Below, one piece after another: positions 10,250-19,838 of a stretch of DNA of 64,000 nt. Origin of the DNA: a marine bacterium B5-7 (GTDB taxonomy: Bacteria; Pseudomonadota; Gammaproteobacteria; Arenicellales; CAJQKF01). The position numbers were made by a program, and so were the translations under genes. A model generated the notes under the pieces. That model did not search any database and had not been told where the DNA came from. It saw only the letters and a list, made by a program, of their open reading frames with translations. Numbering within the stretch: position 1 is the stretch's first letter; each line of letters opens with the position of its first letter. Where the stretch lies: contig BQJD01000020.1 of NCBI GenBank assembly GCA_021604525.1, positions 1 through 64,000 on the forward strand. The letters are read 5' to 3'.

Positions 10250-10948
10250 TTATTGTGGTTGAACAATTGCTGCCAGGGCAGTCAAGTCGAAAATCTCATG
10301 GTCAACTTTGACACCAAGCTTTTCTGAGCGCTGACGAAACCGGTTGATCCAGGTCACCGAAAAACCGAATGCCTTCGCACCAGCCGCATCCCAGGCATTA
10401 GAAGACATGAACATGATTTCGTCCGGCTTGAGCCTGAATTGGTCGCACGCAAGTTGGTACACCCTCGGGTCGGGTTTATAAATCTTGAGCGCATCCACGG
10501 AGAGAACGGCATCAAGCCATCGATCGATGGCCGATGACTCGACGGCACTTTTCAGCATCTCAGGCGACCCGTTAGACAATATACCGAGACTCATATCGTT
10601 GCTCGATAGCGTTTCAAGTACTGACGGTACTTCCGGATAACAATCGAGCGAAAGATATGCGTCGAGTAACAGTCGACGCAATTCCCTGTCATCGACATGA
10701 TGAGTTTCAAGAGCGAAGTCCAGGGCATCGGCAGTCACTGTAGAAAAATTCTCATAGCGACCCATGAGACTGCGTAGCCAGGTATATTCAAGCTGCTTGG
10801 TTCTCCACAGAGCCGAGACCGCATCCGCGCTATCGCCCAAGCGCGAACGCAGGCGAGCCACGGCTGAATGTACGTCAAACAACGTGCCGTATGCATCGAA
10901 TACACAGGCTCGAGGTGATACTGGTTTCTTCAATTCAAGGATCCTCAA
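10250..10948 (-). CDS. HAD-superfamily hydrolase, haloacid dehalogenase type II
   Basis: HAD hydrolase of the L-2-haloacid dehalogenase subfamily. The nucleophile is D18 in FDAYGTLFDV. The later motifs LSNGS, the KPDPRVYQ lysine and the SSNAWDAAGA acidic-loop region are all present. It has 232 residues. The true substrate may be a 2-haloacid or a phosphorylated metabolite. It overlaps the thioesterase upstream by four bases (ATGA), so the two are translationally coupled. Confidence 0.85.
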   Translation of the reverse strand: MRILELKKPVSPRACVFDAYGTLFDVHSAVARLRSRLGDSADAVSALWRTKQLEYTWLRSLMGRYENFSTVTADALDFALETHHVDDRELRRLLLDAYLSLDCYPEVPSVLETLSSNDMSLGILSNGSPEMLKSAVESSAIDRWLDAVLSVDALKIYKPDPRVYQLACDQFRLKPDEIMFMSSNAWDAAGAKAFGFSVTWINRFRQRSEKLGVKVDHEIFDLTALAAIVQPQ

Positions 10949-11364
10949 CGATGGGGAGGGATTGAGTAAGTCGCAGTCACATGCGCTACCATGGTCGGAT
11001 CCTCGATGGTGTGAATCGGTACATCACCCACCGCCAATCGTTTACCGAGCTTGATCAACCGGGCATCGGCAATAAGATCGCCCGGCGCCGGTTTTTGCAG
11101 AAAATTAATATTCAGGTTGGTTGTGACTGCAAGTTCTACCGGTCCGATTGACGCCAATACCGCTGCATACATGGCATAGTCGGCCAGCGCCATCATTGCC
11201 GGACCGGAAATGGTGCCACCGGGACGCAAGAAAGCACCGTTGGCGGGTAGCCGAACGCGCGCCTCGCGGTCTCCCAGATATTCGACAATAAAGTTATAGG
11301 GCTTGGCGAACGGCAATTGTTCGCGGGTAAGCGTTTCGAGCTGTTCAAATGTGATTTGTGACAT
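10945..11364 (-). CDS. PaaI-family hotdog thioesterase
   Basis: Single hotdog-fold domain (139 residues) of the PaaI/YbgC type, expected to hydrolyse acyl-CoA thioesters. The conserved segment GGTISGPAMMALADYAMYAA carries the catalytic acidic residue on the central helix. It is the first gene of a two-gene operon with the HAD hydrolase. A divergent crotonase-fold gene and nearby acyl-CoA genes suggest a role in CoA-ester turnover. The substrate is not predictable. Confidence 0.85.
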   Translation of the reverse strand: MSQITFEQLETLTREQLPFAKPYNFIVEYLGDREARVRLPANGAFLRPGGTISGPAMMALADYAMYAAVLASIGPVELAVTTNLNINFLQKPAPGDLIADARLIKLGKRLAVGDVPIHTIEDPTMVAHVTATYSIPPHR

Positions 11365-11445
11365 AGTCAGGAATTATAGACAATAGACATGTAAACCATA
11401 ACCACCCGTACCAATTCATATGCATTTTCCGCACAAGGACAGATC

Positions 11446-12222
11446 ATGACCACCGAAGATGTCTTGCTTCGAGCCGACCACGACGCCATCGCCACATTAA
11501 CACTCAACCGGCCGGCCCAATATAACGCCTTGTCCGAGGAGTTGCTCGATGCACTCGGGGCAGAATTAATCCGCCTTGGAAGCGACGATACAATTCGGGT
11601 GGTCATCATTACCGGTGCCGGCAAGGCGTTCTGCTCTGGACATGACCTGAAGGAAATGCGTACTCATCATGACGAAAAATATAACCGCCATTTATTCCGG
11701 AAATGCAGCGACATGATGCAATCCATCATTGGCCTGCCACAACCGGTGATCGCACGGGTTCAGGGCATGGCCACCGCCGCAGGATGCCAATTGGTGACAT
11801 CGTGTGATCTTGCCATCGCCGCTGATGATGTGCGTTTTGCAGTGTCAGGTATCAGTGTAGGTCTTTTTTGCTCAACGCCGGGCGTCGCCTTGTCCCGAAA
11901 TATAAGTCGAAAGCACGCCATGGAAATGTTGCTGACAGGTGAATTTATCGATGCCGACACGGCTGAACGTTATGGCCTTATCAACCACGCGGTTCCACGC
12001 GCCGATCTGGATTCAACGGTTGAGCGCCTGGAGACAGTCATTTCTGCTCGACCAACCGAGGCAGTGCGACTGGGCAAACAGCTATTTTACCGACAAATCG
12101 AGAAACCTCTGGCCGAAGCCTATAACCATGCCATCGACTCAATGGCCTGCAATCTCATGCAGGAAGCGACATTGGAAGGTATCGACGCATTTATTGAAAA
12201 ACGCCCGCCTCGCTGGGATTAA
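11446..12222 (+). CDS. crotonase-fold protein, ECHDC3-like
   Basis: Crotonase-fold protein of 258 residues. The oxyanion-hole segments are present (CSGHDLKEM and GMATAAGCQL). Both catalytic glutamates of true enoyl-CoA hydratases are missing: the first is Q115 and the second position reads G135 in VSGISVGLFC. The segment GLFCSTPGVALSR matches what I recall of the ECHDC3 family, whose biochemical role is poorly defined. Annotation as a working enoyl-CoA hydratase would be unsafe. It is transcribed alone, divergent from the thioesterase. Confidence 0.82.
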   Translation: MTTEDVLLRADHDAIATLTLNRPAQYNALSEELLDALGAELIRLGSDDTIRVVIITGAGKAFCSGHDLKEMRTHHDEKYNRHLFRKCSDMMQSIIGLPQPVIARVQGMATAAGCQLVTSCDLAIAADDVRFAVSGISVGLFCSTPGVALSRNISRKHAMEMLLTGEFIDADTAERYGLINHAVPRADLDSTVERLETVISARPTEAVRLGKQLFYRQIEKPLAEAYNHAIDSMACNLMQEATLEGIDAFIEKRPPRWD

Positions 12223-12245
12223 TTCAAAAAACGAGAACATCACAT

Positions 12246-12273
12246 CCGGACGCAAATGACTATCCGCGTCCGG
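12246..12273 (+). terminator. hairpin between convergent crotonase and gabD genes
   Basis: Perfect 8-bp arms CCGGACGC (12246-12253) and GCGTCCGG (12266-12273) with a 12-nt loop lie between two convergent genes. The plus strand continues with GTATTCTTCC, a weak T-rich tail. Confidence 0.5.
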
Positions 12274-12286
12274 GTATTCTTCCGAC

Positions 12287-13753
12287 TCAGGCTTTATCTA
12301 CACCTGCCAGACACACATATTTCATCTCGAGAAATTCGTCGATTCCATATTTTGACCCTTCGCGACCGATACCTGATTCCTTGACGCCCCCAAACGGGGC
12401 AACCTCGTTGGAAATAATGCCAGTGTTTATACCGACGATTCCATATTCGAGTGCTTCGGAAACGCGCCAGGTGAGCCCGATATCACGCGCATAGAAATAC
12501 GCGGCCAGTCCGAATTCAGTATCGTTGGCCATGGATATCGCTTCTTCTTCCGTTTTGAATTGAAACAGCGGTGCCAGCGGACCAAAGGTCTCGTCCCGAG
12601 CGACTTTCATATCCGGTGTTACCCCGGTCAACAAGGTCGGCTCGAAGAAGGTGCCGCCGAGCTCATGACGCTTGCCACCACATACCACCTTGGCGCCCTT
12701 GGATACAGCGTCTGATATATGCTCTTCAACTTTCTCAACCGCGGCCATCTCGATGAGTGGACCTTGGGTGACGCCATCTTCAAAACCATTTCCAACCTTA
12801 AGACCACTGACTGCTTTGGCCAGTTTTTCGGAAAAGGCATTGTAAACACCGTCCTGTACCAGAATACGGTTTGCGCAAACACAGGTCTGACCGGTATTAC
12901 GGTACTTCGAGGCCATCACGCCATCAACAGCGGCATCGAGATCGGCGTCGTCAAAGACGATAAACGGGGCGTTACCGCCGAGTTCCATTGATACCTTTTT
13001 AACCGTTCTGGCACACTGCTCCATCAACACTTTGCCGATTTCGGTGGAACCGGTAAAAGTCAGTTTGCGGACGGTGGGGTTGGATGTCATCTCCCCACCA
13101 ATTGCACTCGCTGATCCGGTAATACAACTGATTACACCGGCTGGAATGCCGGCGCGCTCCGCCAGCTCACATAGTGCAAGGGCGGAAAAAGGGGTGTAGG
13201 TCGCCGGCTTCAGAACCATGGTGCAACCTGCAGCCAGTGCGGGCCCCGCTTTGCGGGTAATCATCGCTGCTGGAAAATTCCATGGTGTTATCGCCGCGCA
13301 AACACCAATCGGCTGTTTCAGTACGGTGATTCTACGATCTGCGATCGGTGATGGGATCGTATCGCCGTAGACTCTTTTTGCCTCTTCGGCAAACCATTCT
13401 ATAAACGACGCCGCGTAGGCAATCTCACCACGAGACTCCGCCAGCGGTTTACCCTGCTCGGCAGTCATCAGGCAAGCCAGATCTTCCTGATTTTCCATCA
13501 TTAGCTCAAACCACCGCTTCAATATCCCGGCACGTTCCTTACCAGTTTTCGATCCCCATGGCGCCAGTGCAACACGCGCCGCCTTAATGGCCTTGCGGGT
13601 TTCATCGGCACCCATTTTCGGAACTGTCCCTATGACATCACCATTTGATGGGTCGATTACGTCGATGGTTTCACCGCTTGCAGCATCCTGCCATTGACCG
13701 TCGATATAACACTGCTGGCGGAGCAGCCCGGCATCGGCGAGGTTAAGTTTCAT
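12287..13753 (-). CDS. gabD: NAD(P)-dependent succinate/glutarate semialdehyde dehydrogenase
   Basis: Aldehyde dehydrogenase of the GabD/DavD type, oxidising succinate or glutarate semialdehyde to the diacid. Present are the cofactor segment TPWNFPAAMI, the general base in ELGGNAPFIV and the nucleophilic cysteine in NTGQTCVCANR. It has 488 residues, normal for the family. A strong AGGAG lies six bases before the ATG. It starts 72 bases after the glutaryl-CoA dehydrogenase, which favours glutarate semialdehyde from lysine as the substrate (DavD role), but sequence alone does not separate GabD from DavD. Confidence 0.88.
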   Translation of the reverse strand: MKLNLADAGLLRQQCYIDGQWQDAASGETIDVIDPSNGDVIGTVPKMGADETRKAIKAARVALAPWGSKTGKERAGILKRWFELMMENQEDLACLMTAEQGKPLAESRGEIAYAASFIEWFAEEAKRVYGDTIPSPIADRRITVLKQPIGVCAAITPWNFPAAMITRKAGPALAAGCTMVLKPATYTPFSALALCELAERAGIPAGVISCITGSASAIGGEMTSNPTVRKLTFTGSTEIGKVLMEQCARTVKKVSMELGGNAPFIVFDDADLDAAVDGVMASKYRNTGQTCVCANRILVQDGVYNAFSEKLAKAVSGLKVGNGFEDGVTQGPLIEMAAVEKVEEHISDAVSKGAKVVCGGKRHELGGTFFEPTLLTGVTPDMKVARDETFGPLAPLFQFKTEEEAISMANDTEFGLAAYFYARDIGLTWRVSEALEYGIVGINTGIISNEVAPFGGVKESGIGREGSKYGIDEFLEMKYVCLAGVDKA

Positions 13754-13825
13754 ATGATCTCCTGAAATAATTGACTTGTATTTAAACGGATTAAGTAAAT
13801 GGATATAGTCTCGGATGTACTGATT

Positions 13826-15010
13826 TCAACCGCTAAATGCCTGTAATCCGGTCTGCGCGCGACCCAGAATCAGTGCATGGATATCGTGAGTACCTTCGTA
13901 GGTATTAACGGCTTCAAGATTCATCAGGTGTCGAATCACGTGATACTCATCCGAAACACCGTTTCCACCGTGCATGTCTCGGGCTACTCGTGCAATATCC
14001 AGTGCTTTGCCACAGTTATTTCTCTTCATCATCGAGATAACTTCCGGTGAGCAGCTATGTTCATCAAGCATTCGGCCGGCCCGTAGTGCGCCATTCAGCC
14101 CTAATGCGATTTCCGTCTGCATGTCGGCCAGCTTTTTCTGTATCAACTGGTTTGCTGCCAGTGGGCGACCAAATTGCTTACGGTCGAGGGTATATTGGCG
14201 AGCCGCATGCCAGCACGCTTCAGCGGCGCCCATCGAACCCCAGGCGATCCCGTAGCGGGCTTTGTTCAAACAGCCGAATGGTCCTGCAAGACCGCTGACA
14301 CCCGGAAGGAGGTTTTCCTCTGGGACCTCGACACCATCGAGCACGATTTCGCCAGTGATCGACGCACGCAAACTGAATTTTCCTTCAATTTTCGGCGTTG
14401 ACAAGCCGTCCATGCCTCGCTCAAGAATAAATCCCCGTATAGTTCCTTCGTCATCCTTGGCCCACACCACCATGACGTCGGCTATGGGTGAGTTGGTGAT
14501 CCACATTTTTGCGCCGCTCAAAAGATAACCACCATCAATTGATTTAGCCCGGGTTTTCATACCCGATGGATCGGAGCCATGATCGGGTTCAGTCAGCCCA
14601 AAACAACCGACCTTTTCACCGCTGGCAAGCGCCGGGAGATACCGTTCTCGCTGGTCGTCATTTCCATAAGCGTGAATCGGGTGCATAACCAGACTCGACT
14701 GCACACTCATTGCTGATCGATACCCCGAGTCGACCCGCTCAATCTCACGAGCGATCAGCCCATAAGACACATGCCCCAATCCTGCACAGCCGTAACCGTC
14801 AATAGTCGGACCCAGCATACCCAGTGCGCCGAGTTCACTGAATATTTCCCGATCAAACGTTTCATTTCGATGCGCCATCAGAATCCGTGGCAGCAACTTT
14901 TCCTGACAATAATCGTGGGCGGTTTGACGAACCATCTTTTCTTCTTCGTTAAGAAGATTCTCGAGCAGAAACGGATCCTGCCAATTAAACGATACGCGCT
15001 TGGATGACAT
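13826..15010 (-). CDS. gcdH: glutaryl-CoA dehydrogenase
   Basis: FAD acyl-CoA dehydrogenase that oxidatively decarboxylates glutaryl-CoA to crotonyl-CoA in lysine, hydroxylysine or tryptophan catabolism. Signature segments are [22 protein letters not shown] and the catalytic-glutamate region [10 protein letters not shown]. It has 394 residues, the normal size. A GGAGG ribosome-binding site precedes the ATG. It is the first gene of a probable operon with the semialdehyde dehydrogenase, which together would take glutarate semialdehyde on to crotonyl-CoA once a CoA transferase (not seen here) activates glutarate. Confidence 0.93.
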   Translation of the reverse strand: MSSKRVSFNWQDPFLLENLLNEEEKMVRQTAHDYCQEKLLPRILMAHRNETFDREIFSELGALGMLGPTIDGYGCAGLGHVSYGLIAREIERVDSGYRSAMSVQSSLVMHPIHAYGNDDQRERYLPALASGEKVGCFGLTEPDHGSDPSGMKTRAKSIDGGYLLSGAKMWITNSPIADVMVVWAKDDEGTIRGFILERGMDGLSTPKIEGKFSLRASITGEIVLDGVEVPEENLLPGVSGLAGPFGCLNKARYGIAWGSMGAAEACWHAARQYTLDRKQFGRPLAANQLIQKKLADMQTEIALGLNGALRAGRMLDEHSCSPEVISMMKRNNCGKALDIARVARDMHGGNGVSDEYHVIRHLMNLEAVNTYEGTHDIHALILGRAQTGLQAFSG

Positions 15011-15282
15011 GGATAGATAGCCTCCGTTTAATAATATGAATCAATAAGATATCGTGTATGGCTTGCAAACACGTTTAGTAGTCGGGCGAAACCTGGCAAA
15101 TGTAAGTCTGCTACCTGGTGAATCAAAAACTTCACAAGCATATTATCATCTGCGCAACATGTAAGACCATTTTGACCCGGATCTTCTGGCATCTGATTGT
15201 TGATACCAGACTGTCAATCGTCGACTCGGTATACTAGCGGGTCATTAAGTCCGAAAGCCACCTCCGACACAAGATCATCTCC

Positions 15283-15894
15283 ATGGAAACAGAACTTAGC
15301 TGGCAGGCTATCAGCGCATTCCTGCAAGTCATTGCCGTCGATTTGGTATTGGCAGGTGACAATGCCATCGTGGTCGGCCTGGTTGCAGCCAGCGTGCCTG
15401 CACAACTACGCCGCCGTGTGATTATGGTCGGTATTATCGCAGCCACCATTATGCGAATAGGTTTTGCTCTGATCACCGTGCAGTTGCTGCAGATTATCGG
15501 ACTGGTGCTGGCAGGTGGTATTTTACTTTTATGGGTCTGTTGGAAGCTATGGCGCGAACTCCGTAAATCAGCCGCATTATCAAAAGCGGACGGGACTGCA
15601 CCGAATCGGCAACCCAAGAGCCTTGGGCAAGCCGTTTTCCAGATTGTGCTGGCAGATATCTCGATGTCCCTGGATAACGTCTTGGCTGTTGCCGGAATTG
15701 CCCGCAACGAGCCACTCGTACTGGTGTTTGGTCTGACGCTCTCAGTAGCCTTGATGGCGTTTGCGGCAAGCTTGATTGCGCGACTTCTCGAGAAATATAG
15801 CTGGATTGCCTATATCGGCCTCGCGACCATACTATACGTGGCGTTAACCATGATATGGCAAGGCAGCAATGAAGTTCTTGCCGCGACCCTGTAA
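15283..15894 (+). CDS. TerC/YjbE-family integral membrane protein
   Basis: Inner-membrane protein of 203 residues with about six or seven hydrophobic helices. It carries the two TerC-type acidic signatures GDNAIV (D26) and SLDNVLAV (D131). Members are linked to metal export, especially manganese or calcium, and to tellurite resistance. The particular substrate here cannot be told. It has its own promoter region, as the gene on the left is divergent. An ATG at 15283 follows a weak ribosome-binding site. Confidence 0.87.
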   Translation: METELSWQAISAFLQVIAVDLVLAGDNAIVVGLVAASVPAQLRRRVIMVGIIAATIMRIGFALITVQLLQIIGLVLAGGILLLWVCWKLWRELRKSAALSKADGTAPNRQPKSLGQAVFQIVLADISMSLDNVLAVAGIARNEPLVLVFGLTLSVALMAFAASLIARLLEKYSWIAYIGLATILYVALTMIWQGSNEVLAATL

Positions 15895-15974
15895 GACATT
15901 TGATATCGTTTACCCATTGAGCCTAAAACGCCTTGAATCACGCACCAGTTGATGCTGGCCTTTTCAAGATCACG

Positions 15975-15980
15975 TATAAT
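15975..15980 (+). promoter_or_regulatory. -10 element upstream of the Sel1/SH3 gene
   Basis: A perfect TATAAT on the plus strand, 31 bases before the start codon, is followed by a GC-rich CTGGGCGC. No good -35 is present at 16-18 bp. Confidence 0.4.
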
Positions 15981-16011
15981 CTGGGCGCTAATCGCCCTGG
16001 TAAAAAATTCC

Positions 16012-17157
16012 ATGCCCGTTCGAAAAAAATTCATTGAGTCCATCGCATTAACCCTCTTGCTATTCGTCGCCTCTAATGCTGGTGCCTCACCGGACGACGA
16101 TGCACGAGCCGCCTATGATTCTCGCGACTATGCAACCGCCTATCAGATCTGGTCTGATCTGGCCGAGCAAAACGATGGCCGCGCGCAATATGCACTCGGT
16201 GTAATGAGCGCCACCGGGAGTGGCAGAGAAAAAAATCCAACTGAAGCATTTGAATGGTTTAGCAAAGCTGCTGAGAATGGTCACGTCAAAGCAATGTATA
16301 ACCTGGGCATTGCCTATTGGACTGGTGTTGGCACTCTTGAGGATCATGAAGAAGCCACCCATTGGTGGCGAATGGCGGCCGAACGAGGCGACATGGTTTC
16401 CCAGTACAATTTGGGAATTGCCTACTACAACGGAATGGGCGTTAATCAGGATATTGTGGAAGCTACTCGCTGGATACGTGCCTCGGCTAAACAAAACTAT
16501 GTAACTGCGATCGAGCTACTTCCAACACTTGAAGAGAAGCTCCGGGAGACGACACCGGTTGCTGACACAGCCAGCACCACCACTGCGGAAGAATCGGCGA
16601 GTACCGCGCCGGCAACACCGCCAGGCTCCGCACCGTCTACAACTGCTGACGTATCGGATACATCAAACGCGCCTGCGACGGGTATGGAAAGCGACAAACC
16701 CATCGATGCCGACCTGACTGCCGGTTTTGTCAAAGTCGAATCAGCTGAAGTTCGCGCGGATGCCACCCCCAACGCGCCTGTACTTGAACAATTACCCCGT
16801 GGCGCACCGGTCAAAGTTATTGAATCAAGGCAGGGCTGGAGTCATGTTGAAGCACCTGGCGGTTTTAAAATGTGGGTATTCGGCAAGTATGTCACAGGAG
16901 ATGGCGACCAAGGTCGTATTAATGGTGAAGCTGTTCGCTCTAGATCCCTTCCCTCAACTTCAGACAAGTCCATATCCCTCGGCAGCTTCAAAAAAGGCGA
17001 TGCGGTTCGGGTTCTTAAAACCGAAGGATCCTGGAAACAAGTGCAGGGTCCAGCACACTTGAGCGCCTGGATAAAGTCGAGCAATATTTCAGTATTGAAG
17101 GCGCCAACCGAGTCCTGGGCGAAGCGCTGGAAACAGGATGGCGGAACCATACCTTAA
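16012..17157 (+). CDS. secreted Sel1-repeat and SH3-domain protein
   Basis: Exported protein of 381 residues. The start at 16012 gives a clean signal peptide (KK, hydrophobic stretch, cleavage near NAGA-SP at about residue 25). An upstream in-frame ATG would overlap the promoter. Three Sel1-like TPR repeats follow (about 58-165, each with an A-x-YNLG-x-AY core). A Thr/Ser/Ala/Pro-rich linker comes next (about 180-225), then two bacterial SH3 domains (about 235-300 and 305-370). SH3 domains usually bind murein and Sel1 repeats bind proteins, so an envelope scaffold role is likely. The precise function is unknown. Confidence 0.85.
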   Translation: MPVRKKFIESIALTLLLFVASNAGASPDDDARAAYDSRDYATAYQIWSDLAEQNDGRAQYALGVMSATGSGREKNPTEAFEWFSKAAENGHVKAMYNLGIAYWTGVGTLEDHEEATHWWRMAAERGDMVSQYNLGIAYYNGMGVNQDIVEATRWIRASAKQNYVTAIELLPTLEEKLRETTPVADTASTTTAEESASTAPATPPGSAPSTTADVSDTSNAPATGMESDKPIDADLTAGFVKVESAEVRADATPNAPVLEQLPRGAPVKVIESRQGWSHVEAPGGFKMWVFGKYVTGDGDQGRINGEAVRSRSLPSTSDKSISLGSFKKGDAVRVLKTEGSWKQVQGPAHLSAWIKSSNISVLKAPTESWAKRWKQDGGTIP

Positions 17158-17568
17158 CGGCCCGCTAAAGAAAGTCTGAAGAAAATGACTTGACCAAGGA
17201 ATCAGGACGATGATTTCTACCAGACAAAAATGCGTTATCAAATTGATTGACTACAGCTTGCCCAATCAACTAGCCCATGATATCTGGTAATCAGTCAAGC
17301 ATCCGTCAATATCAGTGTGCTCCATGCATGCTGCCAGTTTGTAGCAGACAGGATAGCTCACCACACCATTTTGGAATAATCTGATTCAACAAATCCAGGT
17401 AGAGCTTGGATATTGTCGGAGAACAAATAAAAATAACAAAATTTACCGGGATTTCTCGTAGAAACCTCGACGGATGCGAGAGGTGTAGAGTTACCCGTTT
17501 GCTTCTATCAAGCTGACGAAGGATTGATATTTAAAGATCGATCCGGTCGAATGGTAGTAGAAGTTTCT
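17158..17568. other. gene-free convergent interval
   Basis: 411 bases between the Sel1/SH3 gene and the end of the ABC importer operon. I see no credible coding sequence, tRNA or strong terminator. The only structure noted is a weak 5-bp hairpin (ACCTC/GAGGT) near 17465-17490. It may hold an unrecognised small RNA or decayed sequence. Confidence 0.5.
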
Positions 17569-18420
17569 CTATGCGGGAGTCACGCCGCGGAGTCTTTCCG
17601 TTCGCCGACGGAGCAACTCGACAACGGTCAGCAGCATAATGGAAACAATAACCAGAATCGTTGCAACCGCCAATATGGTAGGACTTATCCGCTCGCGTAT
17701 CCCGGAAAACATTTGCCAGGGAATTGTTCTTTGCTCATAGCTGCCTACGAACAACACAACAACCACTTCGTCGAAAGAGGTAATAAATGCAAACAACGCA
17801 CCCGAGATAACACCTGGCAGAATCAGCGGAACAATTATTCTGAAGAAAGTCGTCGTCGGAGTCGCACCGAGACTGGCCGCGGATCGAATTAGAACGAGAT
17901 CGAAGCCAGATAATGTTGCGGTTACAGTAATCACGACGAATGGTGTTCCTAACGCCGCATGGGCCAAAATTACCCCAATATATGTTCCCTGAAGGCCAAT
18001 CCTTGAGTAGAAGAAGTACATGCCGGCAGCAGAGATAATCAGCGGTACTATCATGGGCGATATTAATAGGGCCATGATAGTCGATTTGAATGGCATCTCC
18101 GACTTGCTCAGGCCAAGTGCGGCAACAGTGCCTAGAAAAGTAGCAATCAGGGTTGAGAAAAGCGCAATAATTCCACTATTTTTTACTGCGCCACGCCAAT
18201 TCAAGCTGGTAAAGAAATCCTCATACCATTTCAGCGAGTAACCTGCCGGGTCGAACTTGAGCATTTCTTCGGTGAAAGTAAAAAACGGTACTGCGTTGAA
18301 CGACAGTGGAATAATCACCACGATTGGTGCGATCAGGAAGAAAAATATCAGTCCACATATGGTTCGATAACTGTAGAACCAAACGCGTTCGCCGGGTGTT
18401 GTATATGCTGGTAACGCCAT
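17569..18420 (-). CDS. ABC importer permease, PotC-type
   Basis: Inner-membrane permease (283 residues, six predicted helices) of the spermidine/putrescine class. The cytoplasmic EAA loop appears around IRSAASLGATPTTTFFRIIVPLILPG, where it contacts the ATPase. It is the last gene of a four-gene minus-strand operon: ATPase, binding protein, permease 1, permease 2. It begins 42 bases after permease 1. Confidence 0.9.
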   Translation of the reverse strand: MALPAYTTPGERVWFYSYRTICGLIFFFLIAPIVVIIPLSFNAVPFFTFTEEMLKFDPAGYSLKWYEDFFTSLNWRGAVKNSGIIALFSTLIATFLGTVAALGLSKSEMPFKSTIMALLISPMIVPLIISAAGMYFFYSRIGLQGTYIGVILAHAALGTPFVVITVTATLSGFDLVLIRSAASLGATPTTTFFRIIVPLILPGVISGALFAFITSFDEVVVVLFVGSYEQRTIPWQMFSGIRERISPTILAVATILVIVSIMLLTVVELLRRRTERLRGVTPA

Positions 18421-18462
18421 TTGTATTTTCTATTTTCCTGATTGAGTTCCCAAACCCAATGT

Positions 18463-19728
18463 TTAACCGAACTTCATATTGTCGACACCGACAATTTTGT
18501 CGTAGAAGTAGTAAAGGACGAGAACAATGCCAAGCAGCAATACACCGAGCGCTGCGGCAAGCCCCCAGTTGAGCGACGTCGACATGTGATAAGCAATAAA
18601 GTTACTGATTAAAGTACCATCAACACCACCAACGAGAGCCGGGGTGATGTAATAACCTATGGAAATAATGAAGACCAGTATTCCACCTGCGCCAATTCCA
18701 GATACTGTGTTTGGAAAGTAGACACGAATAAATGCCACGGTTGGGGTTGCGCCAAGATTTTTAGCGGCCCGCATATAGGTCGGCGGTATTGTTTTCATAA
18801 CCGAAAACAAGGGGAGAACCATGAAAGGCAGAAGAATATGCGTCATGGCAACGACAGTTCCCGTCGCATTATGAATCATCGCCAATCGGTTATCGTCGGT
18901 TATTAAGCCAAAGTAAACCAGAAGGTCGTTGATGACACCCTCCTGTTGCAGTAAGGCAATCCATGCGGTCGTACGCACCAGCAAAGAAGTCCAAAACGGC
19001 AACAACACCAATATCATTAGCAAGTTGCTCGTTTTAAGCGGCAGCGTCGACATTAAATAGGAAATTGGATAAGCCAGCGCAAGACACAAAATCGTAATTA
19101 GAAAACTGAGCTTTAATGTTCGCCAGAACAGGGTCAGGTAAATTGCCTCACCCTTTGGCTTCATCGTGATATCACCACTCGGTCCGTAGCTCAAGTCCAT
19201 GGCGGCAAGATAATAGGAAATTGTGAATGCACCGGATTCCCTTTTCAGTATGCGCCAGGTATCAAGATCACCCCATTTCCTGTCAGCTTTGATGAACGCC
19301 TCCTTATAAGGCGATTCAAAGTTCTTGGCTCTTCGCGCGGTTTTTCTGAACAAGCTCGAGAATCCCGATTGTTCATAATTCATACGGCTGCCAACTCTTA
19401 AAATCGTCTTGGCTTTCGCTCCCTTTACGAAATCTTCTTTGGCAGCAGCAAAGACTTCTTCAGGAGGTAACTCGCCATCCCGATCATCCCATTTAAGCAA
19501 TAATGGTGCCGTATTCTCCAGCACCTCCGGGACAATCTGGTTTTCGACACTGCGAAAAAGCATATCGAAAACAGGAACAAAAAATGTAATCAGGATAAAA
19601 AGCAACAGTGGAGCAACAAGTAGAAGTGCACGTATCTTGAGGCGACGCTGAGCTTTGGCAAGACTCACTTTTAACGGTGTGCCATCAGCGGTCGTCATCA
19701 CCTGCTGTGTAGCTGCTTCTGTGGTCAT
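18463..19728 (-). CDS. ABC importer permease, PotB-type, with large periplasmic insert
   Basis: Permease partner of the PotC-type gene, 421 residues, much longer than E. coli PotB (about 275). After the first membrane helix (about 32-53) there is a hydrophilic, charged stretch of about 130-140 residues before the remaining helices. Topology puts it in the periplasm, where it could touch the binding protein. The EAA loop (MRAAKNLGATPTVAFIRVYF) is normal. It is preceded by a strong intercistronic hairpin (19793-19828). Confidence 0.88.
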   Translation of the reverse strand: MTTEAATQQVMTTADGTPLKVSLAKAQRRLKIRALLLVAPLLLFILITFFVPVFDMLFRSVENQIVPEVLENTAPLLLKWDDRDGELPPEEVFAAAKEDFVKGAKAKTILRVGSRMNYEQSGFSSLFRKTARRAKNFESPYKEAFIKADRKWGDLDTWRILKRESGAFTISYYLAAMDLSYGPSGDITMKPKGEAIYLTLFWRTLKLSFLITILCLALAYPISYLMSTLPLKTSNLLMILVLLPFWTSLLVRTTAWIALLQQEGVINDLLVYFGLITDDNRLAMIHNATGTVVAMTHILLPFMVLPLFSVMKTIPPTYMRAAKNLGATPTVAFIRVYFPNTVSGIGAGGILVFIISIGYYITPALVGGVDGTLISNFIAYHMSTSLNWGLAAALGVLLLGIVLVLYYFYDKIVGVDNMKFG

Positions 19729-19792
19729 AATCCGCTGCTTATTCTGGTTACGGTTACATTCAGGTGATAGTTGCGTGACAATCTGATAACCC

Positions 19793-19828
19793 TTGATGAT
19801 GGCGGGGTTAACATCCCGCCATCATCAA
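19793..19828 (-). promoter_or_regulatory. 14-bp perfect intercistronic hairpin
   Basis: Arms at 19793-19806 and 19815-19828 are perfectly complementary over 14 bp with an 8-nt loop, just after the binding-protein stop. No T-run follows on the minus strand, so it is more likely an mRNA-stabilising or attenuating stem-loop than a full terminator. Such hairpins are common behind binding-protein genes, which need higher expression than the permeases. Confidence 0.65.
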
Positions 19829-19838
19829 AACGCAAACT

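Noticed and set aside
10031-10327. Plus-strand frame across the metZ upstream region
   Set aside because: It overlaps the end of the HAD gene and the metZ start; low complexity of signal and no family features.
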